DNA of 64,000 nucleotides from Anisakis pegreffii (GCA_035041965.1 JAPYMA010000323.1:1-64000), one strand, 5' to 3'. Shown: positions 36,818 to 47,700, numbered from the stretch's first letter. Program-made: numbers and translations. The notes: generated from the letters alone by a model not told the origin.

Positions 36818-38192
36818 TCAACGAAAGTCTTCCGGATTGAACATGCCCTTTGCCCGGCTCATTATGCTATCCTGAAATTTTAGTCACCTCTTTCAAACAT
36901 CACATAAATGTAACAAGTAAAAGGATTGTAGATCGGCTGTTTTGTAGATCGCTGTGAGCGATCGACGGAATATTTATTTTATTAGAGTTATGATTATTTA
37001 TTGGATTGGTATCTGACTGCATTTAATTATGCAAAGTATTCACGGCAACTAATTATTCACTCGGTTGCGTTCGGTTGGCCTGCTCGCCTAGCTAGCGGGG
37101 TGGCGTAAATTGAGGCTAAAACAATGTGCACGGAAACGCGAACATTGTGGCTAGCAACATAACAAAAGTTTGATAGCCTGGCCAATCCAGACAATCCAGG
37201 TACATAAAAGTAAACGGCGCGGTGCTATTGGGATTGCAGTAACGAAGCAATAAACGAATGAGATGAAATGAAAAAAGGACAACTCAACCATATGAGTCCG
37301 AATCATATGTCCGAGTTTTTCACAAAGATAGTTTGAAGCAACTCACAAAATGGAATAAACCTTAGCCTGCCTCCAGGAAAAGCGTCAACCTGAGCCCTAT
37401 CGGAGTGAGCCTTAGCCTAAGTCTGGGTTGAGCCTCAACTTAAATCCAAAAGAAAGCCTCCGCTGAAGTCCGAAATAAACCTTAACCTCAACCAAGCGAA
37501 ACTAGCAACTATTAATTTTGAGATATACCACAAAAAATCAACAAAGACAAATCAACAAACCTTTGATGGATCGTAAGGTGCTTCTTTAGAAGGTATTTCG
37601 AGAACAGCAGGAACACTGGCAGTATGTTGGTCGACAGTATATCGGATCATTTCAGCGATATGTTGATTTATTAAAACTATTGCGATGTCATCTCGCGCAC
37701 AGAATGTTTTGAATGTTTCTTCGATTTCAGCTACTGATGTTGACTTATCAACGATCAAGTAGTTTGGTTTACGAGCCTTTAATGTATTCCATTAGTTATG
37801 ATTGGCTCATCACTGACATTGTTTGGTGACCAAATATTTGATTAGCTACTTCGCTTAAAAACTAATGCTTTGCAAAACATTGCTGAACAACTTAAAATCA
37901 TAAGACATTGATGAGCTGAAGTCATTGAGTGAAAAGTTGAGGCTGTTCATTAACATGCAGTAAAGGTTGCAGTAACTAGGAGAGCTGCATTTTATGTCAA
38001 TTACTCGACTACTCATTACTTACAAAATAATCCTCGAAAACACAGTGAAATCAGCATTATTTCGTCAATATGAACAGAGGATTACCAACAAACCTTATTC
38101 AATTCACCTACACCGCCCAATAAGAATCCAACCACTGTATCTTCATCACCAATAACTGCGAGAATTTTACCTTTTTGCGCCGAATGAGCCAT
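36818..38192 (-). CDS. vha-9: V-type proton ATPase subunit F
   Basis: Three minus-strand exons, all joined in phase 0: 38192-38094, 37776-37561 and 36871-36818. They give 122 aa, the usual length (119-124). Motifs: [67 protein letters not shown] and the C-terminal [13 protein letters not shown]. Subunit F lies in the central rotor stalk of the V1 sector, which couples ATP hydrolysis to proton pumping into lysosomes and other compartments. Exon 2's acceptor ends in AAG. Intron 2 (689 bp) contains a full-length interspersed repeat and a degenerate GCCTTAGCCTAAG hexamer island. A TTTTAG sits 10 bases before the ATG and could be a trans-splice or 5'-UTR acceptor. Confidence 0.96.
36950..37201 (+). 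repeat. Interspersed repeat, full-length copy in vha-9 intron 2
   Basis: Full copy from CGCTGTGAGCGATCGACGG through GGCCTGCTCGCC to a doubled CAATCCAG-type end. It is closely similar to the copy in TMCO1 intron 1. Confidence 0.87.
37360..37500. repeat. Degenerate TTAGGC-like hexamer island
   Basis: A run with loose six-base periodicity built on GCCTTA, GCCTAA and related words (GAGCCTTAGCCTAAG, TTGAGCCTCAACTTAA). It resembles a decayed array of the nematode telomere hexamer TTAGGC. Shorter islands of the same look occur near 10840-10920, 12820, 17520 and 33440. Confidence 0.5.
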
Positions 38193-39513
38193 TTTTTAAA
38201 TTCTAAAATGACCCACTGATTATTCATTAGTATACGGAAGAATTCTTTGAAAAAATGCAATGAAATAAGCATACTCTGAACGCTTACACGGCAAAAAAAT
38301 AATTAAAATCAAAACCACACACAACTAAACACGCAATATTGTAATGGTGAGCAAATCAACTGAATATTTACCGAAAGACGTAACTAAATATACATAACTG
38401 CACTCAATTTTACTGCAAATAGTCGAAAATCACCGACAAAGTAAAAGTATTCATTGACAGTGCTCAAAAAAGGAGAATTTCGGCGAAATGCAAAATGTGT
38501 CCATCAATGAACAAAAGGACGAACGACCAAAAATTACGAAAGTTTTCGTTGCGAGAGTATTCCGATGTTGAGCCGATACGATCACTCAAAACCACTTTGA
38601 ATCTCGTTCGTCATGTGGTCACTTACACCCTACTTCACAACCGAGAATGTAACTAGCACCAGCTGCCCGGCTCAACATCGGAATTTTTTTCTTTTGATTA
38701 AATTCTTGTTCACTGAGTTATGATTTCTAATGATACTTACATCAGCTTTATTACGACTAGTGCCATTTTCACAGACGATCACAGGTAACCATATTTGGAG
38801 TCGACCGCTGGACGGCGATGAGCAGGATAAATTACAAAATATTGCAAGGAACCGAGAATATGCGAATTAATAATTTGCATGAATCGCTTTCAAATAATTT
38901 GAATTACCTGGATTGACCAGGCTATCAAACGTTTGTAACTTTGATGGCCACAATGCTCGCGTTTCCGTTCGCAATGATTTAGCCTTAATTTTAGCCAACC
39001 CGCTAGCTAGGTGAGCAGGCCAACCGAACACAACCAAGTAATTAATTAGTTGCCGTGAATATTTTGCATAATTAAACGTAGCCAAATATCAATCCAATAA
39101 ATAATCATAACTCTAAAACAATGAATATTCTGCCGATCGCTCAAAGCTATTGACAAAGCCACCACTCGATGTCCAAATAATTTGAACCAACTAGTGAAAT
39201 TCCTCGTGAACAACTAATTCAATGTAATCACCTCATCACTGTCATTATCCTTTCTCATGTTGTTGATACAATTTTTCAGTGTGCATAACAGATTCATATT
39301 ATAAATTTAAATTGAGTGGTTTTTATTCTAAGTTTATTAAAGTTTCCATTCATTCAGCATTCGAAAACGCTAAAGTAAGCTGATGCCACAGTTATATTCA
39401 TGTAGGCAACTTATCTGTTTAATCGTCATATCCAGTTAAAATTATCGCCGAATAAACATTCGTATTGTTTGCGAGTGGAGTGGACAAATTAAATTATGTA
39501 AAGATTTAAGACA
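38193..39513. other. Intergenic region between divergent vha-9 and CLPP
   Basis: 1.3 kb separates two divergently transcribed genes, so both promoters should lie here. It is interrupted by a full interspersed repeat at 38907-39147. A CCGATGTTGAGCC block at 38561-38574 recurs as its inverse complement (GGCTCAACATCGG) at 38670-38682, suggesting an inverted pair about 100 bp apart. No gene is seen. Confidence 0.6.
38907..39147 (-). repeat. Interspersed repeat, full-length copy between vha-9 and CLPP
   Basis: Inverse copy of the 250-bp family, from CCTGGATTGACCAGG at its left end through GGTGAGCAGGCC to GCCGATCGCTCAAAGC at its right end. It is the only full copy outside an intron. Confidence 0.87.
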
Positions 39514-40758
39514 ATGAAACGAGGATTGTTATCAACAGTGTTATCGACGTGTAAATTGATATCGTCGAGACAACTCCATTCGACAATAATTAAAAGTCAA
39601 AGTATTCCTCTAGTCATCGATAGTGATGGTCGTGTCGAAAGAGTTTATGATATCTATTCAAGATTACTTAAGGATCGAATTATCTGTGTGATGACCCCTG
39701 TTAGTTTATTAATATTATTTATTTTGATGATGAACCATTTCATGCGGACTCATTCATCGCTAAATAATTGCTTAAGATAAACGATCAAATTGCATCGTCG
39801 ATTATCGCTCAACTTTTGTATTTACAAGGTGAAAGTTCCAAAAGTACGATCAATATGTATATTAACAGTCCAGGTTAGGTGAATCTACCATTCTGTATAT
39901 CTCTTTATGTTCATTTAAATTATTATTTTTGATAACCTATCTGTTTATACCTTTACTGTTAAGTTTATATATAATTGTTACATGTTATATCCTTAATAAC
40001 ATTGATGAAATTTTATAAATATTATTAAGTATCATCCAAGTTCAGTGTCTCTAACTTTTATTCAGGTGGAAGTGTAACAGCAGGTCTTGGTATTTATGAT
40101 ACCATGCAATATATCAGTGCGCCTGTGGCTACCTGGTGTATTGGACAGGTATAATTCATTTATTCACTTCTATATAAGTATGAATATAACAATTTCAATT
40201 ACAGGCGTCCAGTATGGGAAGTTTGTTGCTGTGTGCAGGTGAAAAAGGAATGCGTAATTCATTACCGAATTCACGTATAATGGTTCACCAACCCAGTGGA
40301 GGGGCCGAGGTTGGTTATTTATTCATTTGTGCTATTAATTGTTCATTACATTGTTATTTTCATTATTATATTCATTACTTCATTATTATATTCATCATTT
40401 CATTATTATATACATAATTATATTATTACATCATTCATTGTTTATTATATTAAAATAACGATCAATTAAAGGGTACAGCTTCTGATGTTCTAATTCGAGC
40501 GGAAGAAATCGCGAGATTAAGAAAACGCCTTAATGAACTCTATGCGAAACATACTGGTTTGTTGTCACTCTGGTCCATTTATTGTTATTATTCTTCTTCT
40601 ATAAATGATAGTAATGATAATAATAATATTAAGGACAAGACGTAAAAACCATTGAGATGGCTCTCGATCGAGATAAATTCATGAGTGCTGAAGAGGCGAA
40701 AGAATTTGGTCTAATTGATAACATTGAAGTTAATGCTCAATCGATACAGAAAGAATAA
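39514..40758 (+). CDS. CLPP: ATP-dependent Clp protease proteolytic subunit, mitochondrial
   Basis: Six exons: 39514-39699, 39777-39873, 40066-40148, 40205-40309, 40472-40556 and 40634-40758. They join to 226 aa. The N-terminal 30 residues are basic and hydroxylated, without acidic residues, as in a mitochondrial targeting peptide. The mature fold starts around IPLVID. The catalytic triad is complete: Ser125 (QASSMGSLL), His150 (IMVHQP) and Asp199 (LDRDKFM). The spacings of 25 and 49 residues equal those of bacterial ClpP. Also seen are [31 protein letters not shown] and the C-terminal [11 protein letters not shown]. The protein forms the matrix protease chamber with ClpX and is linked to the mitochondrial unfolded-protein response. 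Acceptors of exons 2, 5 and 6 end in AAG. A TTTAAG lies just before ACAATG at the start. It is divergent from vha-9. Confidence 0.96.
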
Positions 40759-40797
40759 TTATTATCAATGTTTTTTGATCGTTATTAAATTAATACA

Positions 40798-40803
40798 AAT
40801 AAA
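40798..40803 (+). promoter_or_regulatory. Polyadenylation signal of CLPP
   Basis: AATAAA begins 40 bases after the CLPP stop codon. A second AATAAA follows about 20 bases later. A short 3' UTR of this kind is usual for compact nematode genes. Confidence 0.6.
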
Positions 40804-42402
40804 TGAACAATCAACACCGAAATAAATATGTTAGTTACCACGATAATGAAAAGTGAAATGATTGATTCTGTTTGTTAATACAGTGGTTCTCACGCTCGGG
40901 TGCTCCATTACCCCTTTTGATGATCTGGCAGGCCGCCGTTACCCTTCCCCCCTCTCCTCCTGATGCATGAACTTACTATTTCTACGTATAATATGAGGAA
41001 CAAATAAAAGACCGGTCCAGAAATTCCTCAATGGCGTGAAAGAGATTAATTTTCTGGAGTGTAACAAGTATTTTTAGAACTTTATTTATCCACTGCATAA
41101 ACAATATGAACCTCAGCAATTAAAAACGAAAAGCAATGAAAAAACCCTTCAGCTATAAAAAACGAGTTGAATTCATGAAGAAGAAAGATACAATGAGCAT
41201 TTGAGATATTATCTTCGAGATGAACGGAAAAGCAATCATTCCATCAAAGTAATGATGGTTAATGAATAATTAAAAATCTATCGGAGGGATGAAAATAAAT
41301 CCGAACTATCGAGGGTTTTTAGATGCGACAGGTGCATAAAGTCATTCTACTTTTCAAGCATTCCACTCATTAACATCATAAGAAATGTTGTCGTTTATCA
41401 CGAAAGAACTATTATACCTGTTTGAGAAACATTCATAAGCAATTGAAGAATTAGAAATTTTGAATATGTACCACATGGTACACATTTGTCATAAAACAGA
41501 TGCCTATGACACGATTGAGCAGTTATTTCATCCACAAAAATTCACTTACGAACTAAAAGTTCCTTTATAAGCACTAATTAAAATCTTATCAAAACTCCAA
41601 TGCAACCAAATAATAATGAAGGAATTCAGAAACACTTGATCATACCACAACAAACCAATGATCTTTTCTGTCGTACCAAAGAACTCAATCAACTCGTACG
41701 GCTCATAAGAGACTAGGTCAACCAATATATTAAAGAACTTACGAGATATTTGTGACTTCTTCAAACTGACTCTTGTTCAGGCCTAGTCGAACTACAGATA
41801 CTCAGAAAATAAGATAAAGACGTATTTCCATGAGCGAGCCGCGTTTAGATATTCGAGTGAAAAATACACCATCACAATGGCGTTTCATCATAACAAAAAA
41901 ACACCAAATATTAGGCTGTCTCAGTCAATCCCCAATGTTGATGAGAGACGATGTGTCGCGACGGAGCGCGAAAGAGGCGATTCGTGAAGGACACAATTTT
42001 TTAAACTGTACTTGAGCTGTATATGTATAGGATGTGTACGGATATCATGCACTATCGATTCGGATGATGAAACTTAACTTTCGTTTATCTTATTTAAAGA
42101 ACCTTCTTCCTTCTGTGTTCGTATAATATGAATACTTTGTGTTTCGATATTTGAAACAGTGTTATTACAAAATAAACGCCGAAATGGTGCGTCGGCAAAA
42201 TAGAGTCTGATATTATTCGCTTTCTGCGACTATATTCTAATTCCAAACAAAATTAAGATATTCTCAACTGCCCGTCGAAATTCAACAATCCAACAAATTC
42301 GTTACTGAATACGTTCCACCAGCACATCAAATCATTTGCCCCACTAACAACATTCGTTCAACGCAATGCCATCATCAGCAAAAATCCGTTCTTCCATAGG
42401 GG
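40804..42402. other. Gene-free region downstream of CLPP
   Basis: No gene is supported. The third copy of the GC-rich element lies at 40880-40955. The rest is AT-rich with short frames only. Confidence 0.55.
40880..40955 (+). repeat. GC-rich interspersed element, copy 3 (hAT-like end)
   Basis: Starts CAGTGGTTCTCACGC, the type of terminus found in many hAT elements, and continues GGGTGCTCCATTACCCCTT, GATCTGGCAGGCCGCC and TTACCCTTCCCCCC. It matches the copies at 23770 and 27800. The right end is not visible, so this copy is truncated. Confidence 0.65.
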
Positions 42403-42570
42403 ATGCGCAATGCTTCCCAACTACTACAATTCAAATTGATCGAGAACCGACCCGGCGAAGAACAAGCTGCCGAATGTAAGTCTCAAATCAATTTGATTGA
42501 TTTACGCATGCGATCGTTACAGCTCAAACAACATACCCTTGAGAAAAAAGATGCGCAATGTGTTGTATAG
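42403..42570 (+). CDS. Short charged ORF, possible exon or retrosequence fragment
   Basis: A 55-codon frame starting at an ATG (MRNASQLLQFKLIENRPGEE...) and rich in Gln, Lys, Glu and Leu, as in a coiled coil. A CATAG acceptor-like site lies just before it, and a strong donor-like GAAT|GTAAGT lies inside it. It may therefore be a spliced exon ending near 42475, or an uninterrupted fragment. Its final codons run into the start of the LTR-like region. I do not recognise a family. Confidence 0.25.
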   Translation: MRNASQLLQFKLIENRPGEEQAAECKSQINLIDLRMRSLQLKQHTLEKKDAQCVV

Positions 42571-43190
42571 TGATCAAATTATCATATGTGATCAAATTAG
42601 CATAGGTGATCTGCTGATTTGTGTATGAGTGGTCGTCTATTGTCATAAATTTACATACAAACAAACTCTATATAAGGACGAGATTTTATTGTCTTGTGTG
42701 TCGTGTCTTGTCTCGACCCTAAGTAAGGTGGCGTCGTATCTTGGTTTCTTCGCAAGTAAAGGATTTATATCTTCATCGTCTCGGGTCTTATTGTCGCTCA
42801 TCAGTGTTAGCGACATAACACAATGGCAACACCTAATCGACCAAATTCAAGATGAAACAGAAGCCTAAAGCGAAGAGCAGTTATATGAGCAAATGTCCAC
42901 TGAGACTTGTGGTTTGCTGTCAATGATTGAAGAAACGAAAGAAACCGTACTCAAATTAAGTTCACTCCGCGAAAATCTAGACGCCGCATTTGTTCAGACA
43001 GTCAGTGCTACTCCACAAATCATTAATGCACTCGCTCAACCAGTGTCTATGATAAAACTACCCCGTATCGACCTTCCAACGTTCTGGAGTGACACTGCAA
43101 ATTGGTTTGAATTTTGGGCTGTGTTCGAATCTGCCATTCACAATCAACCATTGTCAGAAGTTCAGAAATTAACATCGACGAGCGCATAAG
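42561..43190 (+). mobile_element. BEL/Pao-type LTR retrotransposon remnant (5' LTR, leader, gag fragment)
   Basis: An LTR-like region begins TGTTGTATAG and contains a TATATAA box at 42670. It is followed by a TTAGCGACATAAC leader that may hold the primer-binding site. An open frame continues from about 42800 to 43187 and is interrupted by a TAA at 42866-42868. Its end carries the conserved gag motif of BEL/Pao elements: a KLPRIDLPTF block, then NWFEFWAVFESAIH and PLSEVQKL. The frame then stops; no protease, reverse transcriptase or integrase follows, and no 3' LTR was seen. This is a dead, 5'-end fragment. Confidence 0.7.
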
Positions 43191-43619
43191 AATTACCAAA
43201 AACGGTCGAAAACAATGGTTTAAATACGACCATCCACAAATCCTGCTATATTTAAGCGAGAACAATAGCAATTAAATTAATGCAAATATATGCGAACAAT
43301 ACTCGTTTCGTCAATCAGCGAGGAAGTGCTTGGAGATATAGTGAAATGGTAGAGCTCAGAACCATCTTGATGAGTCCAAAACCATACAAAATGTTTGAAA
43401 AGATGCCCACGTTGTTCAGAAGCAGGCTTCAATTATGGCTAAGCAGGCTTCAATTAAACGAGTAACAAAGACGTTTACATCAATAAGCTTTATCAAAGAC
43501 AGAGTTAAAATGTCTCACAAGAAGGAGAATTGAGATGGGCAGGGTGCAGGAAAAATATTGTTTTGTTTAACTTATTCATATTTATTGCCAGACCTCAATA
43601 TTATCCGGTTTTCATCAAT

Positions 43620-43960
43620 CGTCAGTTAATTTTGTAATCAGTACTCATGCTACTCATATGTAATCGTCAGTTAATATTGATATTCATATTCAATCGTCAC
43701 TTAATATTGTTACTCATATTCAATCGTCGGTTAATATCGCTATTCATATGGAATTGTCAGTTAATATTCTTACTCATATTCATTACTGAACCACAAGATT
43801 ATCCGGTTGCATCAATCGTCAGTTCCTATCATTCCGACTTCAACACTTGAACAAAGACCCGTGTACCCAATCACGTCAGTCGTCAGTCTATATTGTTTCA
43901 TTTGCAACATTTCAACAGAGCCCTGTGCACCCCAATCACGTCAATCGTCAGTCCATATTG
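43620..43960 (+). repeat. 30-bp tandem repeats with CGTCAGTTAATATT units
   Basis: Five or more units of about 30 bp, built as AATCGTCAGTTAATATTG plus a TACTCATATT-like tail, run from 43655 to 43785. Two longer units (about 65 bp, sharing CAATCACGTCA and CGTCAGTCTATATTG-type words) follow at 43865-43980. The first set translates as a ten-residue hydrophobic repeat (NRQLILIFIF-like), which I regard as a by-product. The second set forms the first 45 codons of the next open frame. Confidence 0.8.
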
Positions 43961-44740
43961 TTTCTTCTGCAATATTTCGACAATAATTCGACTACGCCAT
44001 TCGTATTCCGGTCAATAGTGTATCGCACCGGCTTCATGATCAACGATACAAGCAACTTAGCCCGCTTGGCGAATCAAATAGCCGTGTTCTTCAAAATAGA
44101 CACAGCAGAAATCGTATCATCGGAGTTTCCGAATGATCTTCAACTTCAATTGGTTATTCAATCATTCATCGGAACTCCAGTGGCTGATACAGCTCTTGTT
44201 AATGCGCTTCGTTACATCATGGCACCTGAATCTAATGATTCTGTCTGTTCGTTGCTAAACTTTTGCTTCCTACTCCATGCAAAGCGGAATGGTATGGCTG
44301 TCATAAGTCGACTCTCGATGATACTTAAAAGGGAAGACAAGCAACCTCAATTCTTGACTCGAATCTCAAGAGTTTTGTCGACATCACCTTTCTTGGATAA
44401 GGTTCTAAATTTCTTGGACAAGCACATGACTCTAAAATCTCCCTCAAAATATGCAACATGGTGCAGGGCTATTTCGAATCAATTTGAAAGTGACATATCC
44501 AACACAAATCAGTTAATCATCATCGCAATTCGGACATTCATAATTGATCCTACCGGAAATCAGCCCATATGGAAATCTCAAGTTCTGAAGAACATTTCGT
44601 CATCAAATCTCACTGTTGCCATGAAAATTGCACATTTCATTCTTAAGTATCTTGAAACAACGAAACTGCAACGGATAATCATTGCAAAAATAGGTAAATT
44701 TCATTGTGACATTATGAAAAGTTTGATTGCCCATAAATGA
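43847..44740 (+). CDS. Intronless 297-aa ORF, unknown helical protein
   Basis: One uninterrupted frame of 297 codons, the longest plus-strand ORF outside the recognised genes. The first 45 residues come from the upstream tandem repeat. An internal Met at 44038 (MINDTSNLARLANQIAVFF) is a likelier start and would give 233 aa. The rest is rich in Leu, Ile, Ser and Lys with regularly spaced hydrophobic residues, as in an all-helical or HEAT/TPR-like fold (TALVNALRYIM, SVCSLLNFCFLLHAK, SQVLKNISSSNLTVAMKIAHFIL). It has no signal peptide or membrane segment and ends in a basic tail. I do not recognise the family. It lies 660 bp after the retrotransposon fragment, so it could be a retrocopy or a transposon passenger. 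Confidence 0.5.
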   Translation: MNKDPCTQSRQSSVYIVSFATFQQSPVHPNHVNRQSILFLLQYFDNNSTTPFVFRSIVYRTGFMINDTSNLARLANQIAVFFKIDTAEIVSSEFPNDLQLQLVIQSFIGTPVADTALVNALRYIMAPESNDSVCSLLNFCFLLHAKRNGMAVISRLSMILKREDKQPQFLTRISRVLSTSPFLDKVLNFLDKHMTLKSPSKYATWCRAISNQFESDISNTNQLIIIAIRTFIIDPTGNQPIWKSQVLKNISSSNLTVAMKIAHFILKYLETTKLQRIIIAKIGKFHCDIMKSLIAHK

Positions 44741-47700
44741 TTGTCGACTGCCCCATTCATCGAATTGAAAACAAACTAAATGCGTACGGCTCTGAAGAAT
44801 TTCAGTTTACTCAGTGGTGCGATTTATTATTAGTTTCGAATGATACCTATTCAAACCTATTGTTCTTTTAGCCTTCAAAACGGATAATATTTACTCATGA
44901 TCAAGCTCTGGCGATGCACTTTTTGTTGATGAAAACAAATCTTGCCATTATAAAATTTTATGGTAGACACTGAGCGTTCAGTCTCGTTTTGATCTGCTCC
45001 ACCACCGATAGCTGTTCGTTTGCTTCGTTTCAATAAACCGCACAAAAGTTTGATATCGTCTAGCAAAAAACGAACAAAATTTATCAAATCTTCAAAAATC
45101 TCAATTAGAATTCAAACTTTTAAGTGATTCTTTTGGAATATTTGAATTCACGCTTGTTACGATTTTCTACATGAGCCAAGATATCGCTTTATTCGTATTA
45201 CGGAACACTCTTACTATTAGTTATCTCGAACTGCTAGCTTGACTCCACTTAGAGATCGTTCATTCAAAGCTAACATTCAAGTATCATTTGTTCTATTTGA
45301 TAACATGCTTGACATTCCAAGGAATTAATCTATTATTGCTGTCAATGTTTTTATGTTTTCAATGCATTGAATTTCAGGTCCGTTTAGCAAGTGTGATGTA
45401 TTCGTGGAGCTTCATTTCAATGGCTGTCTTGACATTTCTGTGGGCATTTGAAGTCCACGGAGGTAGGTATAATCTATTATGTACTAGAACTGACACTCAA
45501 TGAACTTAAATGACATTTGAAGAATATTCACCTAAAAATGTTCGTCTTTAATACGGAATAATCTCTTCTGATTTGCACATATCCGAATAGAGAAGAGAAT
45601 TTCGATAATAAACTGGAAGTTGACATAAGAGGAAAATCACGGATTATTTTGATAATGTTTGGTATTGGTACTAGTTAAGAGGATAATATGGAACAGTGTC
45701 GCAACGATGTTCTGGACTGTAGAGACGTGAAGACGCACAACTTATGTGGTACTTCTTTGGGTAAACTGTGCAAAAAAACTTGTGAACGTTGTAATGGACC
45801 AAGTGAGCACTTTACTTCAGTCATTGTTATGCTGTTTTGAAGTGTGTGTGATTTTCTTACGGGAGTTATTAACTGTCAAAGCCAAATCAAATCAAAACGG
45901 TAACAGTCATTGCAATAAGTTGAAGTCGTTGCAATAAGAATGGCAGTATTCCGCTTAGATAGAACGAAAAATTCGATGTATAAATGCATTTGATTCAATG
46001 CATTCTGATAATCGAGTCTTCCACAAACTTCACTTTCTTGATCGTTTATGCATGAAGTTTGGGTGTTCTTTGGAACATTCGCAAATACAGCTAATCAGTT
46101 CATTAAAAATGGATTTTCATCCCTTTATTGTTACAATAGTTGTCAGCGACTATTCGTAATCACAGTTCCTTACGGAATTAGTTTATTGCCAAAGCGAAAT
46201 CAACATAGATTAAAGTTGAGCCATTCCTTTCTTCACAATTTCGCACAAGGTTAAACCGTTAGGCACTCAGAATCTTCGTTGAGTTCTATCATCATTGAAT
46301 TGATCTGATCTTGACGTTTCGGTGGATTCGAGATGTGAATATATGGAACTTGCTCACGATCAGACTGCTTTCTAACTGAATGAATATATAGTCATATAAT
46401 AATTGGCCATCATTAGAAAAGCTGATCACGAAATTACTTGATTCGATTGGTACAGAAAAGTGAAGTAATTTGAATTTTAACGAAAAAAAGTTGATCGTTC
46501 CAAATGAAATTTCAACAAAATTACGATTATTTTCATGTAAACGAAGTAATTGAACTGAAAATTCAGAATGTGCAGACATCGATGAATGTACATTGTTCGC
46601 GAAGAAAGGCTTATGCGATACGAGTTTTGTGTTCCGCAAAGACTGCTCATTCACTTGCGGAGTGTGCAGCGGCCAATGAGCAAACATCAAAGCGTCAAAT
46701 CGGTTTCCGATAGAAAATTTCTTGAAGTGATGGCGATTTCATGGGGATATCTTCAAAACAATGCTATAGTTTTTAAGAATATAAAGTGTTCTTATCACGT
46801 TGTATTATTCATTTTTGAGTGCTAATTTTGCAACAATGTAAAATAATTTTTTTAATCCGCAGATTCATTTTCCTTCATTATTTTTATCGTCATCGTCAGT
46901 CTCGTTCCTATTAGTGCTATCCCATTACTCTGATTGATATCATTCCCAGTGTCTTTACTATCATTAGTATTGATTTGATAGCATTCGCTATTTTCACCAT
47001 TTTTCTGCATATTATTGTAAGGACTATTTATATTGTGCTTATCGTTATTATCCTTTGTTGTTTGCTTCGGGAACGGGTCTTATTTATAGTCAGTCTTCTT
47101 TAAACGGTACGTTAAAATGATTTGGTTGAAATTTGAGTGTTGCAAATCGTTGATCATCGACACTAAATTCATTATTGATGACGTTTCATTACGATAAACC
47201 TTTTAACTGTTTGCAAACTTTTTTGAATCCAGTTCATTCCATAATGCATTGATGATTTAGTAAAGAATGGCAGTCTTAAAACACAAAAATGACGTCGTAA
47301 TTGGTGAAGGACGACACCGATGTGGTGATGATTTCCTTAGAGAGCGATTCAGTGAAGCGTTGATTTCATTTCCATCGTTTTGTTAATTGCCGTTTATCGA
47401 CAATTAAAAAGCATCATTTTCGATGCTGTTCTGAGACGAATACAGTGGCCACTTGGAACAAGTTATTCTTGATTAGACAGACACACACTCAGTATGAATG
47501 AATGAGAAATCATGCAAACGATATCTACCCACCACAAATTTGATATCCACATCTACGTGCGTTTGATTGGTCCATACAATCGCTATTTGGATCTGAATTT
47601 TTGCAAGTGAGAAAATAAATTAATTGAAAGTTTGCTCGTATTCGATGACGGAATTCATAAATGAAGTGTGCAATGGAACGAGTAGAGTGAAAATTCAATG

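Noticed and set aside
43647..43850. Hydrophobic 67-codon frame with ten-residue repeats as a membrane protein
   Set aside because: It is the translation of a 30-bp tandem repeat that also includes non-coding-like units.
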